DNA from: Patescibacteria group bacterium
GTDB lineage: Bacteria > Patescibacteriota > Patescibacteriia > XYB2-FULL-38-15
Reading direction: 5' to 3'
NCBI GenBank assembly: GCA_018818855.1
Contig: JAHIRI010000039.1
Span: 1-20,563 of the forward strand
DNA: 20,563 nucleotides
A program made the position numbers and the translations under genes. Positions 13,884 through 20,306 of the stretch are shown here, piece by piece; position 1 is the stretch's first letter; each line of letters begins with the position of its first letter. The notes below the pieces were generated by a model. The model searched no databases. It saw only the letters and a list, made by a program, of their open reading frames with translations, and was not told the origin of the DNA.

Positions 13884-15155
13884 ATGTGGCAAAAATTTAT
13901 TCAAATTTGGAAAATTCCTGATTTACGCAAGAATATTCTTTTTGTCCTTCTGATGTTGGGTATCTTTCGTTTGGCCGCGCATATTCCGGTTCCGGGAGTT
14001 AATCTTGAAAATTTAAAGAAATTTTTTGAATCAAATCAAATTCTCGGGTTATTGAATGTCTTTTCCGGCGGAAGCATGGAAAATTTTTCCGTGGTGATGT
14101 TGGGTGTCGCTCCATACATTACGGCTTCCATTATTTTTCAATTGTTGATGATGATCGTTCCGCGGCTCGAAGAGCTTGGAAAAGAAGAATATGGCCGGCA
14201 AAAAATAAATCAATGGACAAGAATTTTGGCCGTACCGCTTGCGGCGTTGCAAGCTTACAGTATGATTGCGATGCTTCGGCAATCAGCTAATCCAATTATT
14301 ACAGACGTTTCTCCTTGGCGGCTTTTTAGCACAGTTATGACAATCACCGCCGGTACGATTTTTTTGATGTGGATTGGCGAACTTATTTCCGAGAAAAAAA
14401 TCGGAAACGGTATTTCACTTTTAATTTTTGCTGGAATTATAAGCGGTTTGCCCGCTGCCGTGCAGCAAGCTTTAGTGGTGTTTGATGCTTCACAGGTTTT
14501 TAATTTTTTAATCTTCGCGTTCATCGCCATAGTCACGATTGTTGGAGTGGTAATTATTACCGAGGGACAGCGGCAAGTTCCGGTTTCTTACGCTAAACAG
14601 GTGCGAGGGACAAAAATGTATGGAGGTGCTTCAACACATTTGCCTCTTCGGGTTAATATGGCTGGTGTAATACCGATTATCTTTGCGATTTCTCTTATTC
14701 TTCTCCCGCCGATGGTCGCCCAGTTTTTTGTGCAGGCTAAATCGGCTTGGATTGCCGGGGGCGCGCAATGGGTAATTGATATTTTTCGCAATCAACTGAT
14801 TTACGGTATGCTTTATTTTATTTTGGTTTTTGGTTTCACTTATTTTTATACCGCGGTTATTTTTCACCCGCAGCAGATTGCCGATAATCTCCAAAAAAAC
14901 GGAGGATTTATTCCGGGTATCAGGCCAGGTGCGCCGACCGCGCAGTATCTCGGCGCAACAACTTCGAGAATTATCTTGGCGGGCGCTTTGTTTCTCGCGA
15001 TTATCGCAGTTTTGCCGATGATTTTGCAACAAATTTCAGGCGTGCAAGTTTTGCAGTTTGGCGGAACAAGCGTCTTGATTGTTGTTTCCGTAGTACTCGA
15101 AACTATAAGACAAATTGACTCCCAGCTTACCATGCGCGAGTACGACGGCCTGTAA
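13884..15155 (+). CDS. secY: Protein translocase subunit SecY
   Basis: SecY is the channel of the Sec translocon in the inner membrane. The 423-aa protein has the family length and alternates about ten hydrophobic segments with short loops. Motifs seen are LRKNILFVLLMLGIFRLAAHIPVPGV (first membrane helix), the plug/TM2 region FSGGSMENFSVVMLGVAPYITASI, GNGISLLIFAGI, the cytosolic loop QRQVPVSYAKQVRG, and FIPGIRPGAPTAQYL. The ribosome- and SecA-facing loops (around residues 230-250 and 330-350) are intact. SecE and SecG are not in the window. Confidence 0.98.
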   Translation: MWQKFIQIWKIPDLRKNILFVLLMLGIFRLAAHIPVPGVNLENLKKFFESNQILGLLNVFSGGSMENFSVVMLGVAPYITASIIFQLLMMIVPRLEELGKEEYGRQKINQWTRILAVPLAALQAYSMIAMLRQSANPIITDVSPWRLFSTVMTITAGTIFLMWIGELISEKKIGNGISLLIFAGIISGLPAAVQQALVVFDASQVFNFLIFAFIAIVTIVGVVIITEGQRQVPVSYAKQVRGTKMYGGASTHLPLRVNMAGVIPIIFAISLILLPPMVAQFFVQAKSAWIAGGAQWVIDIFRNQLIYGMLYFILVFGFTYFYTAVIFHPQQIADNLQKNGGFIPGIRPGAPTAQYLGATTSRIILAGALFLAIIAVLPMILQQISGVQVLQFGGTSVLIVVSVVLETIRQIDSQLTMREYDGL

Positions 15156-15190
15156 TTTAGAATTTAGAATCGAAAATAAAAAATTTGAAT

Positions 15191-15475
15191 ATGGGTTTTT
15201 TCGACATTATTTTCGGTAGCGGCGGCAAAGCCAAAAAACAAGGAATGCTTTTTACCACCTCACTTGAAGTAGAAAAAATACTTTTCCATATCGGGACATT
15301 GAATCAAGAACAGCGGTCACTCGTAAAAAGCATGATAGTGAAATTTATGGGGTCGGGCGGAGTTACAGTTGAAGAATACAGGTTGCATGTTTTACCGGAA
15401 ATTTTTAAAATGATTAAGACCGGAAAAATTTCTTCAGTTGATTATCAAAAATTAAAAAATTTAATTTACAAATAG
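15191..15475 (+). CDS. Conserved-position 94-aa protein of unknown function
   Basis: I do not recognise this protein. It lies between secY and adk, two genes that are normally neighbours. The start ATG at 15191 is chosen over a TTG at 15185, which adds only two residues. The N-terminus MGFFDIIFGSGGKAKKQ is hydrophobic then Gly-rich. Residues from about 23 on form a predicted all-helical core (LEVEKILFHIGTLNQEQRSLV, then VEEYRLHVLPEIFKMIKTG), ending in KLKNLIYK. No catalytic motif, cysteine or membrane segment is evident. The codon use and base composition match the operon, and a hairpin follows the stop codon. A role tied to adk or to membrane insertion would be guesswork. Confidence 0.8.
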   Translation: MGFFDIIFGSGGKAKKQGMLFTTSLEVEKILFHIGTLNQEQRSLVKSMIVKFMGSGGVTVEEYRLHVLPEIFKMIKTGKISSVDYQKLKNLIYK

Positions 15476-15493
15476 CCCACACAAAAGTGTGGG
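15476..15493 (+). promoter_or_regulatory. Hairpin directly after the 94-aa ORF
   Basis: CCCACAC-AAAA-GTGTGGG makes a perfect 7-bp stem with an AAAA loop, beginning at the base after the stop codon. It is followed only by TTTCG, a poor U-tract, and lies 10 nt before the adk start codon. It may slow transcription, mark a processing site or partly occlude the adk ribosome-binding region. It is the same design (stem plus AAAA loop) as the tuf leader hairpin at 3001-3016. Confidence 0.5.
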
Positions 15494-15503
15494 TTTCGTG
15501 CTT

Positions 15504-16154
15504 ATGAAAGGACTGTTAAAAATCGCCATGTTCGGGCCGCAAGGATCGGGTAAGGGTACACAGGCGGAAATGTTGGCAAAAAAATATAATTTAGGGGTTT
15601 TATCTCCCGGAGAAGTTTTTCGGCAGGAGATAAAAAATCAAACAGAGCTTGGTAAGCTGGCGGATTCTTTAATCAATAAAGGACAGCTTGTCCCGGACGA
15701 AATTGTCAATAAAATTATTGTCGGCGAACTTTCTGCGCCAAAATATCAAAATGGATTTATTTTGGATGGTTATCCGCGGAATATAAACCAGCTTGAATTT
15801 TTAGAAAAAAATATTGGTTTGGACTGGGCAATTTTATTTACAATAAGTGATGAAGAAGTTCAGAAAAGATTGGCGAGCCGGAGAGTTTGCCCGAAGTGCG
15901 GCGCAATTTACAATATTATAAATAAACCGCCACGGCGAGATGAAATTTGCGATGTCTGCGGAGAGCATCTTGTTGTGCGCGACGATGATAAGCCGGAAGC
16001 AATTGCAAAACGGCTTCAGATTTATCATACGGAAACAGAGCCAATTCTTGGTTATTATGTGAAAGAAGGGAAATTGATTGAAGTTCAGGGCGTCGGGGCG
16101 ATTAAGAAAATTTTTGAAGATATTGTAATGAAGCTTGAAGAAAAAACTCAATAA
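15504..16154 (+). CDS. adk: Adenylate kinase with zinc-binding LID
   Basis: Adenylate kinase converts ATP and AMP into two ADP in the cytosol. From the ATG at 15504 the protein is 216 aa, the normal long form; the GTG at 15489 lies in a hairpin arm and is rejected. It has the P-loop GPQGSGKGT (11-19), the AMP-binding DGYPRN (88-93), and a LID domain with four cysteines (129, 132, 149, 152) that should bind zinc. The usual STGD motif that contacts AMP reads SPGE (34-37), a mild departure. Downstream Arg residues around RRVCPK and AKRLQIYH are kept. Confidence 0.96.
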   Translation: MKGLLKIAMFGPQGSGKGTQAEMLAKKYNLGVLSPGEVFRQEIKNQTELGKLADSLINKGQLVPDEIVNKIIVGELSAPKYQNGFILDGYPRNINQLEFLEKNIGLDWAILFTISDEEVQKRLASRRVCPKCGAIYNIINKPPRRDEICDVCGEHLVVRDDDKPEAIAKRLQIYHTETEPILGYYVKEGKLIEVQGVGAIKKIFEDIVMKLEEKTQ

Positions 16155-16158
16155 ATTT

Positions 16159-16947
16159 ATGGAAAAAATTATTATAAAAACTCAGGAAGAAATTAATGTA
16201 ATGCGGCAAGGCGGAAAAATTTTAGCTATGGTTTTGAAAGAATTATCTTTGGCGGCAAAGCCAGGAGTTAGCACCGTTGAATTGAACGAATTGGCGGAAG
16301 ATTTGATTGCAAAAAATAACGCCCTGCCGGCTTTTAAAAATTATCGGCCGAGCTCGAGTGACAGCCCATTTCCTACGACTTTATGTACATCAGTCAATAG
16401 AGAAGTGGTTCATGCGCCAGCTCTTCCCGCGAGACTTCTTCGCGAGGGAGATGTGCTTTGTCTTGATTTGGGGTTGAAATATCCGGCCGGCGAAAACGGA
16501 TTTTTTGTAGATGCGGCGCTTACTGTGGGTGTTGGGAAAATAACTCCGGAAGCAAAAAGATTAATTGAAACAACAAGACAAGCTCTTGAAGTTGGCATAA
16601 ATCAAGTAAAACCGGGCAACGCAATCCGCGATATCGCAGAAGCGGTCCAAGCTCGCGTGGAGGAAGCGGGTTTTTCAGTGGTGCGGGATTTGGTTGGTCA
16701 TGGTGTTGGCAAATATGTTCATGAACCGCCGCGTATCCCTAATTTTTGGGACGGCGATGAGTCACCGGTTGAATTGAAAGAGGGGATGACGATTTGTATC
16801 GAACCAATGGTTTGTGCTGGTTCTGCCGCGGTGCAGACAAAACGTGACGGCTGGACAGTGGAAACCGTTGATTGTAAATTGGCGGCTCATTTTGAACACA
16901 CAATAGCCGTGACCAAAGACGGCCATGAAATTTTGACAAAATTATGA
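16159..16947 (+). CDS. map: Type I methionine aminopeptidase
   Basis: The enzyme removes the initiator methionine from nascent proteins. From the ATG at 16159, 4 nt after adk, it is 262 aa; a TTG at 16135 inside adk is rejected. The five metal ligands are in place: Asp103 and Asp118, His181 (in GHGVG), Glu215 (in IEPM) and Glu246 (in HFEHT), along with the substrate-binding His85. The spacing between the two aspartates is 15 residues instead of 11 in E. coli, owing to a four-residue insertion (around PAGENG), so the active-site loop is slightly larger. It overlaps ruvX by 4 nt (ATGA). Confidence 0.96.
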   Translation: MEKIIIKTQEEINVMRQGGKILAMVLKELSLAAKPGVSTVELNELAEDLIAKNNALPAFKNYRPSSSDSPFPTTLCTSVNREVVHAPALPARLLREGDVLCLDLGLKYPAGENGFFVDAALTVGVGKITPEAKRLIETTRQALEVGINQVKPGNAIRDIAEAVQARVEEAGFSVVRDLVGHGVGKYVHEPPRIPNFWDGDESPVELKEGMTICIEPMVCAGSAAVQTKRDGWTVETVDCKLAAHFEHTIAVTKDGHEILTKL

Positions 16948-17336
16948 ACTATTTAGGAATTGATTATGGTGAAAGAAGAGTCGGGTTTGCGACGGGCAGT
17001 GACGAAACAAAAATAGCTTCACCATTTTTTATTTTAGAAAACAAGGGGCGAGATTTTTTATTGGCGGAGATAAAAAAAATTTGTGAACAGGAGGAGGTGG
17101 AAAAAATTGTAGTCGGTATGCCACTCACCATGGCGAGTGGGGCGGGTCCGCAAGCGGAAGAGGTATCGCGTTTTGTTGATTTTTTGAAAGATAATTTAAC
17201 TATGCCGGTAGAAACGGAAGATGAAAGATTTTCAAGTACGATGGTTGATAAATTGATGGCGGAATCCAGAGTGAAAGATCGTGATGCCGTCGCCGCCATG
17301 ATTATTTTACAAAGTTTTTTTGATAGAAAAAAATGA
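16944..17336 (+). CDS. ruvX: Putative pre-16S rRNA nuclease / YqgF-RuvX family
   Basis: This RNase H-fold nuclease family was named as a Holliday-junction resolvase homologue, and in E. coli the protein is implicated in 16S rRNA 5'-end maturation. The 130-aa protein has the expected motifs: GIDYGERRVG with Asp7, VVGMPLTMASGAGPQ (about 56-70), TEDERFSS with Asp93 and Glu94, and RDAVAAMIILQSFF with Asp114. All catalytic acids are present. It overlaps map by the sequence ATGA and recO by another ATGA, so translation is probably coupled across the three genes. Confidence 0.93.
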   Translation: MNYLGIDYGERRVGFATGSDETKIASPFFILENKGRDFLLAEIKKICEQEEVEKIVVGMPLTMASGAGPQAEEVSRFVDFLKDNLTMPVETEDERFSSTMVDKLMAESRVKDRDAVAAMIILQSFFDRKK

Positions 17337-18094
17337 CACGGCTCGTAAAAGGTATAATTTTAAGAAAACAAGACTATCGTGAAAGCGATCGTCTTTTTGT
17401 AATTTATACTGATGAGTTTGGAAAAATTTCCGCCGTGGCCAAGGGAGTACGAAAAATAAAAAGTAAAATGGCTGGGCATCTTGAATTATTTTCTGTAATC
17501 AATTTGATGGTTGCTCCGGGAAAAAATTATTATCAAATCGCCGGTGCGGACAGAGAAAAAAATTTTTTGAATATTAAAAATGATTTAGGAAAAACCGTAT
17601 TGGCAAGTTTTTGTCTAGAGGTTTTAGATATCTTCACTAAAACCGATCACCCGGATTTAAAAATTTACGAATTGCTTGTTGAGACATTACAAATTTTTGA
17701 TAAAGAAAAAAATAAGGATTTTCTGAAAGTATACTCTCTATCAAAATTCTTTGTTTTAAAATTGTTATCTTTGCTCGGTTGGACGCCGGAACTTTATACT
17801 TGTGTAAAATGTAAAAATAAAATTATGCCAGGCAAAAATTTTTTTGATGCGGATCGCGGGGGACTTATGTGTGGCAAGTGTGGCAAGAGCGAGCTACCAA
17901 TTTCCACGGCAGCCATTAAAATTTTGCGTTTTGTTTTGAAAAATGATTTTAAAAAAATAGCTGCGCTCAAAATTACCAAAGTTCAAATTCAAGAGTTGGT
18001 AAAAATTATTGATGTTTTTTTGTCAGTTCACCAAGATAGGGAGCTAAAAAGCGTTGTGTGGATAAGCTATTTGACTCAAACGTTGAAGATTTGA
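17333..18094 (+). CDS. recO: DNA repair protein RecO
   Basis: RecO anneals single strands and loads RecA with RecR at gaps (RecFOR pathway). The 253-aa protein opens with the N-terminal OB fold, ending around AVAKGVRKIKSKMAGHLELF, typical of the family. A helical domain follows, with a four-cysteine zinc finger (Cys157, Cys160, Cys180, Cys183) in the second half. It overlaps ruvX by 4 nt. It is the last gene of the long operon and is followed by an intrinsic terminator; recR and recF are not in the window. Confidence 0.93.
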   Translation: MTRLVKGIILRKQDYRESDRLFVIYTDEFGKISAVAKGVRKIKSKMAGHLELFSVINLMVAPGKNYYQIAGADREKNFLNIKNDLGKTVLASFCLEVLDIFTKTDHPDLKIYELLVETLQIFDKEKNKDFLKVYSLSKFFVLKLLSLLGWTPELYTCVKCKNKIMPGKNFFDADRGGLMCGKCGKSELPISTAAIKILRFVLKNDFKKIAALKITKVQIQELVKIIDVFLSVHQDRELKSVVWISYLTQTLKI

Positions 18095-18100
18095 TAAACT
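18071..18100 (+). promoter_or_regulatory. Possible promoter in the 3' end of recO
   Basis: TTGACT (18071-18076) is one base off the -35 consensus. Eighteen bases later, TAAACT (18095-18100) could be a -10 box preceded by an extended TGn element (TGA, 18092-18094), the stop codon of recO. Transcription would begin near 18107 and meet the terminator hairpin at 18124 after only about 17 nt. The AT-poor stretch between that hairpin and the next gene offers no better promoter. Confidence 0.35.
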
Positions 18101-18123
18101 CAATTTTAGAACGTTGAAAGGGG

Positions 18124-18155
18124 ACGGCGGTGGAGGAATCCTCCGCCGTTTTTTT
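18124..18155 (+). terminator. Intrinsic terminator after recO
   Basis: ACGGCGG (18124-18130) pairs with CCGCCGT (18143-18149), and AGG/CCT inside can extend the stem. A run of seven T follows (18149-18155). It lies 29 nt after the recO stop codon and closes the ribosomal-protein operon. Because the possible promoter of the next gene lies before it, it could also act as an attenuator for that gene. Confidence 0.85.
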
Positions 18156-18217
18156 GCACCCAAGAACAGAAATGGACCGCCTACGCGTGAAGCTAAGGCG
18201 AGCCAAAGGAGGAGGAA

Positions 18218-18886
18218 ATGATTCCTGTTCATTATCCGAGCGAAGAAACCATGTACGGAGAGCTTTTTGAGCAGCAGGTCGAGCGGCTCGTCGAGTGCGG
18301 CTGGGCAGCGGCTGCTTGGAAAACCAGAGACGATTTCCGCCATTGGTTGGCTCCGCTCGCTGATCTTGTGTGTAGGGTCGGTAAGATGGATACTGATCGT
18401 ATCCCGTTTCTCATTGTCGTGCCGCACAGCGTACTTTCCCTTGAGCACCAAATGGAGCGGCTCGTCGTGGAGGGGAAGAGGGGGTTTATTGCCGATGAGG
18501 TTGCCAGTCAGTTGAAAAATTTGCACAGCATCGGGGAAAAACCTTCCCCGTACCTTATCTGTGGCGTGGACGACGGCATGACGACCGTTGGTCAAACGTC
18601 GGACGCCTGCCTAACTATTCTTTGCTCTTGTGGCCGTCGGAGCGGTCTGACCTTTGAAGAAGGTGTCGCCCTTGCTACGCATCACCCACAGTCTCTCGCC
18701 GACCATGATTTTGCTCTGCTTGGAACTCAGTATGGCAAGAAGCGGGGAGAGCGTGATCTTTGCTACCTCGAGCTTTGGCTCTCGCAGTGCGGACCAACGA
18801 TTAACCATCACTGGCCGGAAAGTAGAAATGAGCGTCGTGGCGTGCCGTCCTGCGCTCGTCGTTTGACGCTTCGCAAGGAGGAGTGA
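18218..18886 (+). CDS. DUF5701-like protein of unknown function
   Basis: A 222-aa soluble protein. From memory of the family pattern it resembles DUF5701: an N-terminal helix ending in a hydrophobic strand (PFLIVVP, 63-69), a central GF...D..(89-93), YLICGVDDG (112-120), and the best-matching part RRSGLTFEEGVALATHHPQ (140-158) followed by FALLGTQYG. The C-terminal WPE...PSCARR fits the family ending as well. No function is known for it. The gene is visibly richer in G and C than the operon before it and starts with a near-perfect Shine-Dalgarno sequence, AAAGGAGGAGG (18204-18214), three bases before the ATG. Both features set it apart from the core genes and suggest different ancestry or expression. 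Start and stop are flanked by terminators. Confidence 0.8.
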   Translation: MIPVHYPSEETMYGELFEQQVERLVECGWAAAAWKTRDDFRHWLAPLADLVCRVGKMDTDRIPFLIVVPHSVLSLEHQMERLVVEGKRGFIADEVASQLKNLHSIGEKPSPYLICGVDDGMTTVGQTSDACLTILCSCGRRSGLTFEEGVALATHHPQSLADHDFALLGTQYGKKRGERDLCYLELWLSQCGPTINHHWPESRNERRGVPSCARRLTLRKEE

Positions 18887-18896
18887 TACAACGTTC

Positions 18897-18933
18897 TCGC
18901 CGATTCGATCACATTCGAGTCGGCGATTTTTTT
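18897..18933 (+). terminator. Intrinsic terminator of the DUF5701-like gene
   Basis: TCGCCGA (18897-18903) pairs with TCGGCGA (18920-18926). A T-G wobble and TCGA (18905-18908) with TCGA (18915-18918) lengthen the stem to about 12 bp. Seven T follow (18927-18933). It starts 10 nt after the stop codon and points downstream on the + strand. Confidence 0.85.
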
Positions 18934-18940
18934 ATTAAAT

Positions 18941-18977
18941 AAAAAAACGCGGCGACTTTTTATGAAAAGTGCCGCGT
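18941..18977 (-). terminator. Intrinsic terminator of the - strand 401-aa gene
   Basis: Read on the - strand, ACGCGGC (18977-18971) pairs with GCCGCGT (18953-18947) and ACTTTT with AAAAGT, around a CATA loop and one bulged base, for a 13-bp stem. It is followed by a run of seven U (complement of A at 18941-18947). It lies 10 nt after the stop codon of the - strand gene and back-to-back with the + strand terminator, separated only by an AT stretch. Confidence 0.85.
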
Positions 18978-18987
18978 AACCTCCTTG

Positions 18988-20193
18988 CTAGAGCATGCGC
19001 GAGATGGCTTTCAATTGTTCCTTCAGCCGCTCCGCGTCCGGATCGGCCACGGGGCCGAATTCCTCCAGAATGGTGTTGCGAATCGCCTCCAGAACGCGTT
19101 CCTTGACCGGCCGCAGGAAGCCCGTGTCATTGATTTCCCGATGGAACCGAAGCGCAAAATCAGACAGCCGTCGTAGTGTGTGTCGGAAGTCGGCTTCAGT
19201 CGTGATGTCCATATCCTCGTTCAGCGCCAGCGGCAGGATGACGCGAGTTTCAAATGCCCGCTGGGCTTCCTTGAGGCGGATGGCCGTGAGAATCCGGTCA
19301 ATCGCCGCCAGAGCAAAATCTTTGCTTTTGGCCGCTTTGGCCCTGGCAAGATCAAGCCGGATCATTTTGGCGGTTTTCAGGAACGGTGCTGCGTCAAGTT
19401 GAGGCAAGAGACGTTGCAAGGCGAAGTTGACTCGGTTTGCGAAGATACGCCGAACCTTCGGCGAGAAGCTGAGCGTGAGCTGAAGCCGCTCGGCTTGCAA
19501 GATTTTACGGAGCGCTCCGAGATCATCGAAAATGCCGCCGATCGCTTGGGCCAATACCTGCTCGTAGAACTGTACGCGCGGAGCGATCCGGTGGATTTGG
19601 TCGCGACGCCGATCAACGCGGTTTTTGGCCGCGCGAACGCGTTGAGCCGTAGCTGGGATGTTCTTGCTTCGCGTACCCGAAGGGTGTTCCACTTCAAGTG
19701 TTGCGGCAGCTTCCACTTTTTCCGCGGCTTGTGCTTTCAGTTCGCCGATTGGTCGCCCGAGTTCCATGGCAATTTCCGCGAGATCCTTTTGTGCTCGGTA
19801 CAACTCGCGGCTTGAGGCGGATTTGCCCTCCATTAAAACAGCGAGGTTTGTGGCCAGGCGGTTTGAAATGTCGCGTAGGATCTGCAACTCGCCGCGCTTC
19901 TTCCGCAGACCGTATTTCCGGACGGCGTGCAGAGTGCCACGCAGAGCCTCGTAGATGCCGTTCGGGAAAACGCGGTATAGACGTTCCGGACTCTTGCCGT
20001 TTCGGCCGTCCCAGGTCGGGGCAAGAACTGCACCGCGCGGAACGACGAAAGGCTTCTTCAGGGTTTCGCCGCCGCGGGTTTTGGTCCCGGCCAGGAAAAC
20101 GTGGCGTTCGTGAGCCACAAAAATCCGCGACCCGTCGATCTTCCGGACGTCAAGTTCCACCTCTCCATAGGCCGTCTGAATTAGCTCTTTCAA
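18988..20193 (-). CDS. 401-aa helical protein of unknown function
   Basis: I do not recognise this protein. It starts with TTG at 20193, supported by the Shine-Dalgarno sequence AAAGGAGG (20208-20201 on the - strand) seven bases upstream; the next in-frame Met is over 100 residues later. Residues 1-65 look beta-rich (IQTAYGEVELDVRKIDGSRIFVA, then KPFVVPRGAVLAP). The remainder is long, mostly alpha-helical and Arg/Lys/Ala/Glu-rich, with coiled-coil-like heptads around 100-150 and 185-300. No signal peptide, membrane helix, cysteine cluster or nucleotide-binding motif is visible. The gene is visibly GC-rich compared with the ribosomal block, lies opposite to it, has its own terminator, and shares an AT-rich divergent region with asnS. 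The overlapping + strand ORFs (for example 19180-19815) lack a start site and are shadows. Confidence 0.85.
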   Translation of the reverse strand: MKELIQTAYGEVELDVRKIDGSRIFVAHERHVFLAGTKTRGGETLKKPFVVPRGAVLAPTWDGRNGKSPERLYRVFPNGIYEALRGTLHAVRKYGLRKKRGELQILRDISNRLATNLAVLMEGKSASSRELYRAQKDLAEIAMELGRPIGELKAQAAEKVEAAATLEVEHPSGTRSKNIPATAQRVRAAKNRVDRRRDQIHRIAPRVQFYEQVLAQAIGGIFDDLGALRKILQAERLQLTLSFSPKVRRIFANRVNFALQRLLPQLDAAPFLKTAKMIRLDLARAKAAKSKDFALAAIDRILTAIRLKEAQRAFETRVILPLALNEDMDITTEADFRHTLRRLSDFALRFHREINDTGFLRPVKERVLEAIRNTILEEFGPVADPDAERLKEQLKAISRML

Positions 20194-20208
20194 GGTACGC
20201 CCTCCTTT

Positions 20209-20222
20209 ACCCCTTTAGGGGT
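20209..20222 (-). promoter_or_regulatory. Leader hairpin just upstream of the 401-aa gene's SD
   Basis: On the - strand, ACCCC-TAAA-GGGGT forms a 5-bp stem whose 3' arm directly precedes the AAAGGAGG ribosome site. It could modulate ribosome access or shield the mRNA 5' end. The stem is short, so the call is tentative. Confidence 0.35.
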
Positions 20223-20237
20223 TTTAAACCTTAACAA

Positions 20238-20243
20238 ATTATA
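20238..20243 (-). promoter_or_regulatory. Candidate -10 box for the 401-aa gene
   Basis: The - strand reads a perfect TATAAT at 20243-20238, which would start transcription near 20231 and give a leader of about 38 nt. The -35 position at 17 bp (20266-20261, TATATT) is poor, while a good TTGACG (20256-20251) is too close, so the promoter is only partly supported. Confidence 0.35.
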
Positions 20244-20266
20244 TGGATCGCGTCAAGATTAATATA

Positions 20267-20295
20267 TTGATTAAATTAGCCAAATAATCTATAAT
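20267..20295 (+). promoter_or_regulatory. Sigma70-type promoter for asnS
   Basis: TTGATT (20267-20272) and a perfect TATAAT (20290-20295) are separated by 17 bp. Transcription should start near 20302, only about five bases before the ATG at 20307, so the mRNA would be leaderless or nearly so. The architecture is the same as that of the tuf promoter (17-bp spacer, perfect -10). Confidence 0.7.
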
Positions 20296-20306
20296 TAAAC
20301 AATTAT

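Noticed and set aside
15489..15503. GTG start for adk inside the hairpin
   Set aside because: The extra residues do not belong to adenylate kinase, and the codon is in a stable stem; the ATG at 15504 fits.
16135..16158. TTG start for map inside adk
   Set aside because: The ATG at 16159, 4 nt after adk, gives a standard N-terminus.
18172..18270. 32-codon frame overlapping the start of the DUF5701-like gene
   Set aside because: No ribosome site upstream; out of frame with the well-supported start at 18218, so likely chance.
19180..19815. 211-aa + strand ORF opposite the 401-aa gene
   Set aside because: GC-rich antisense shadow; no ribosome site or terminator of its own, while the - strand gene has an SD, start and terminator.
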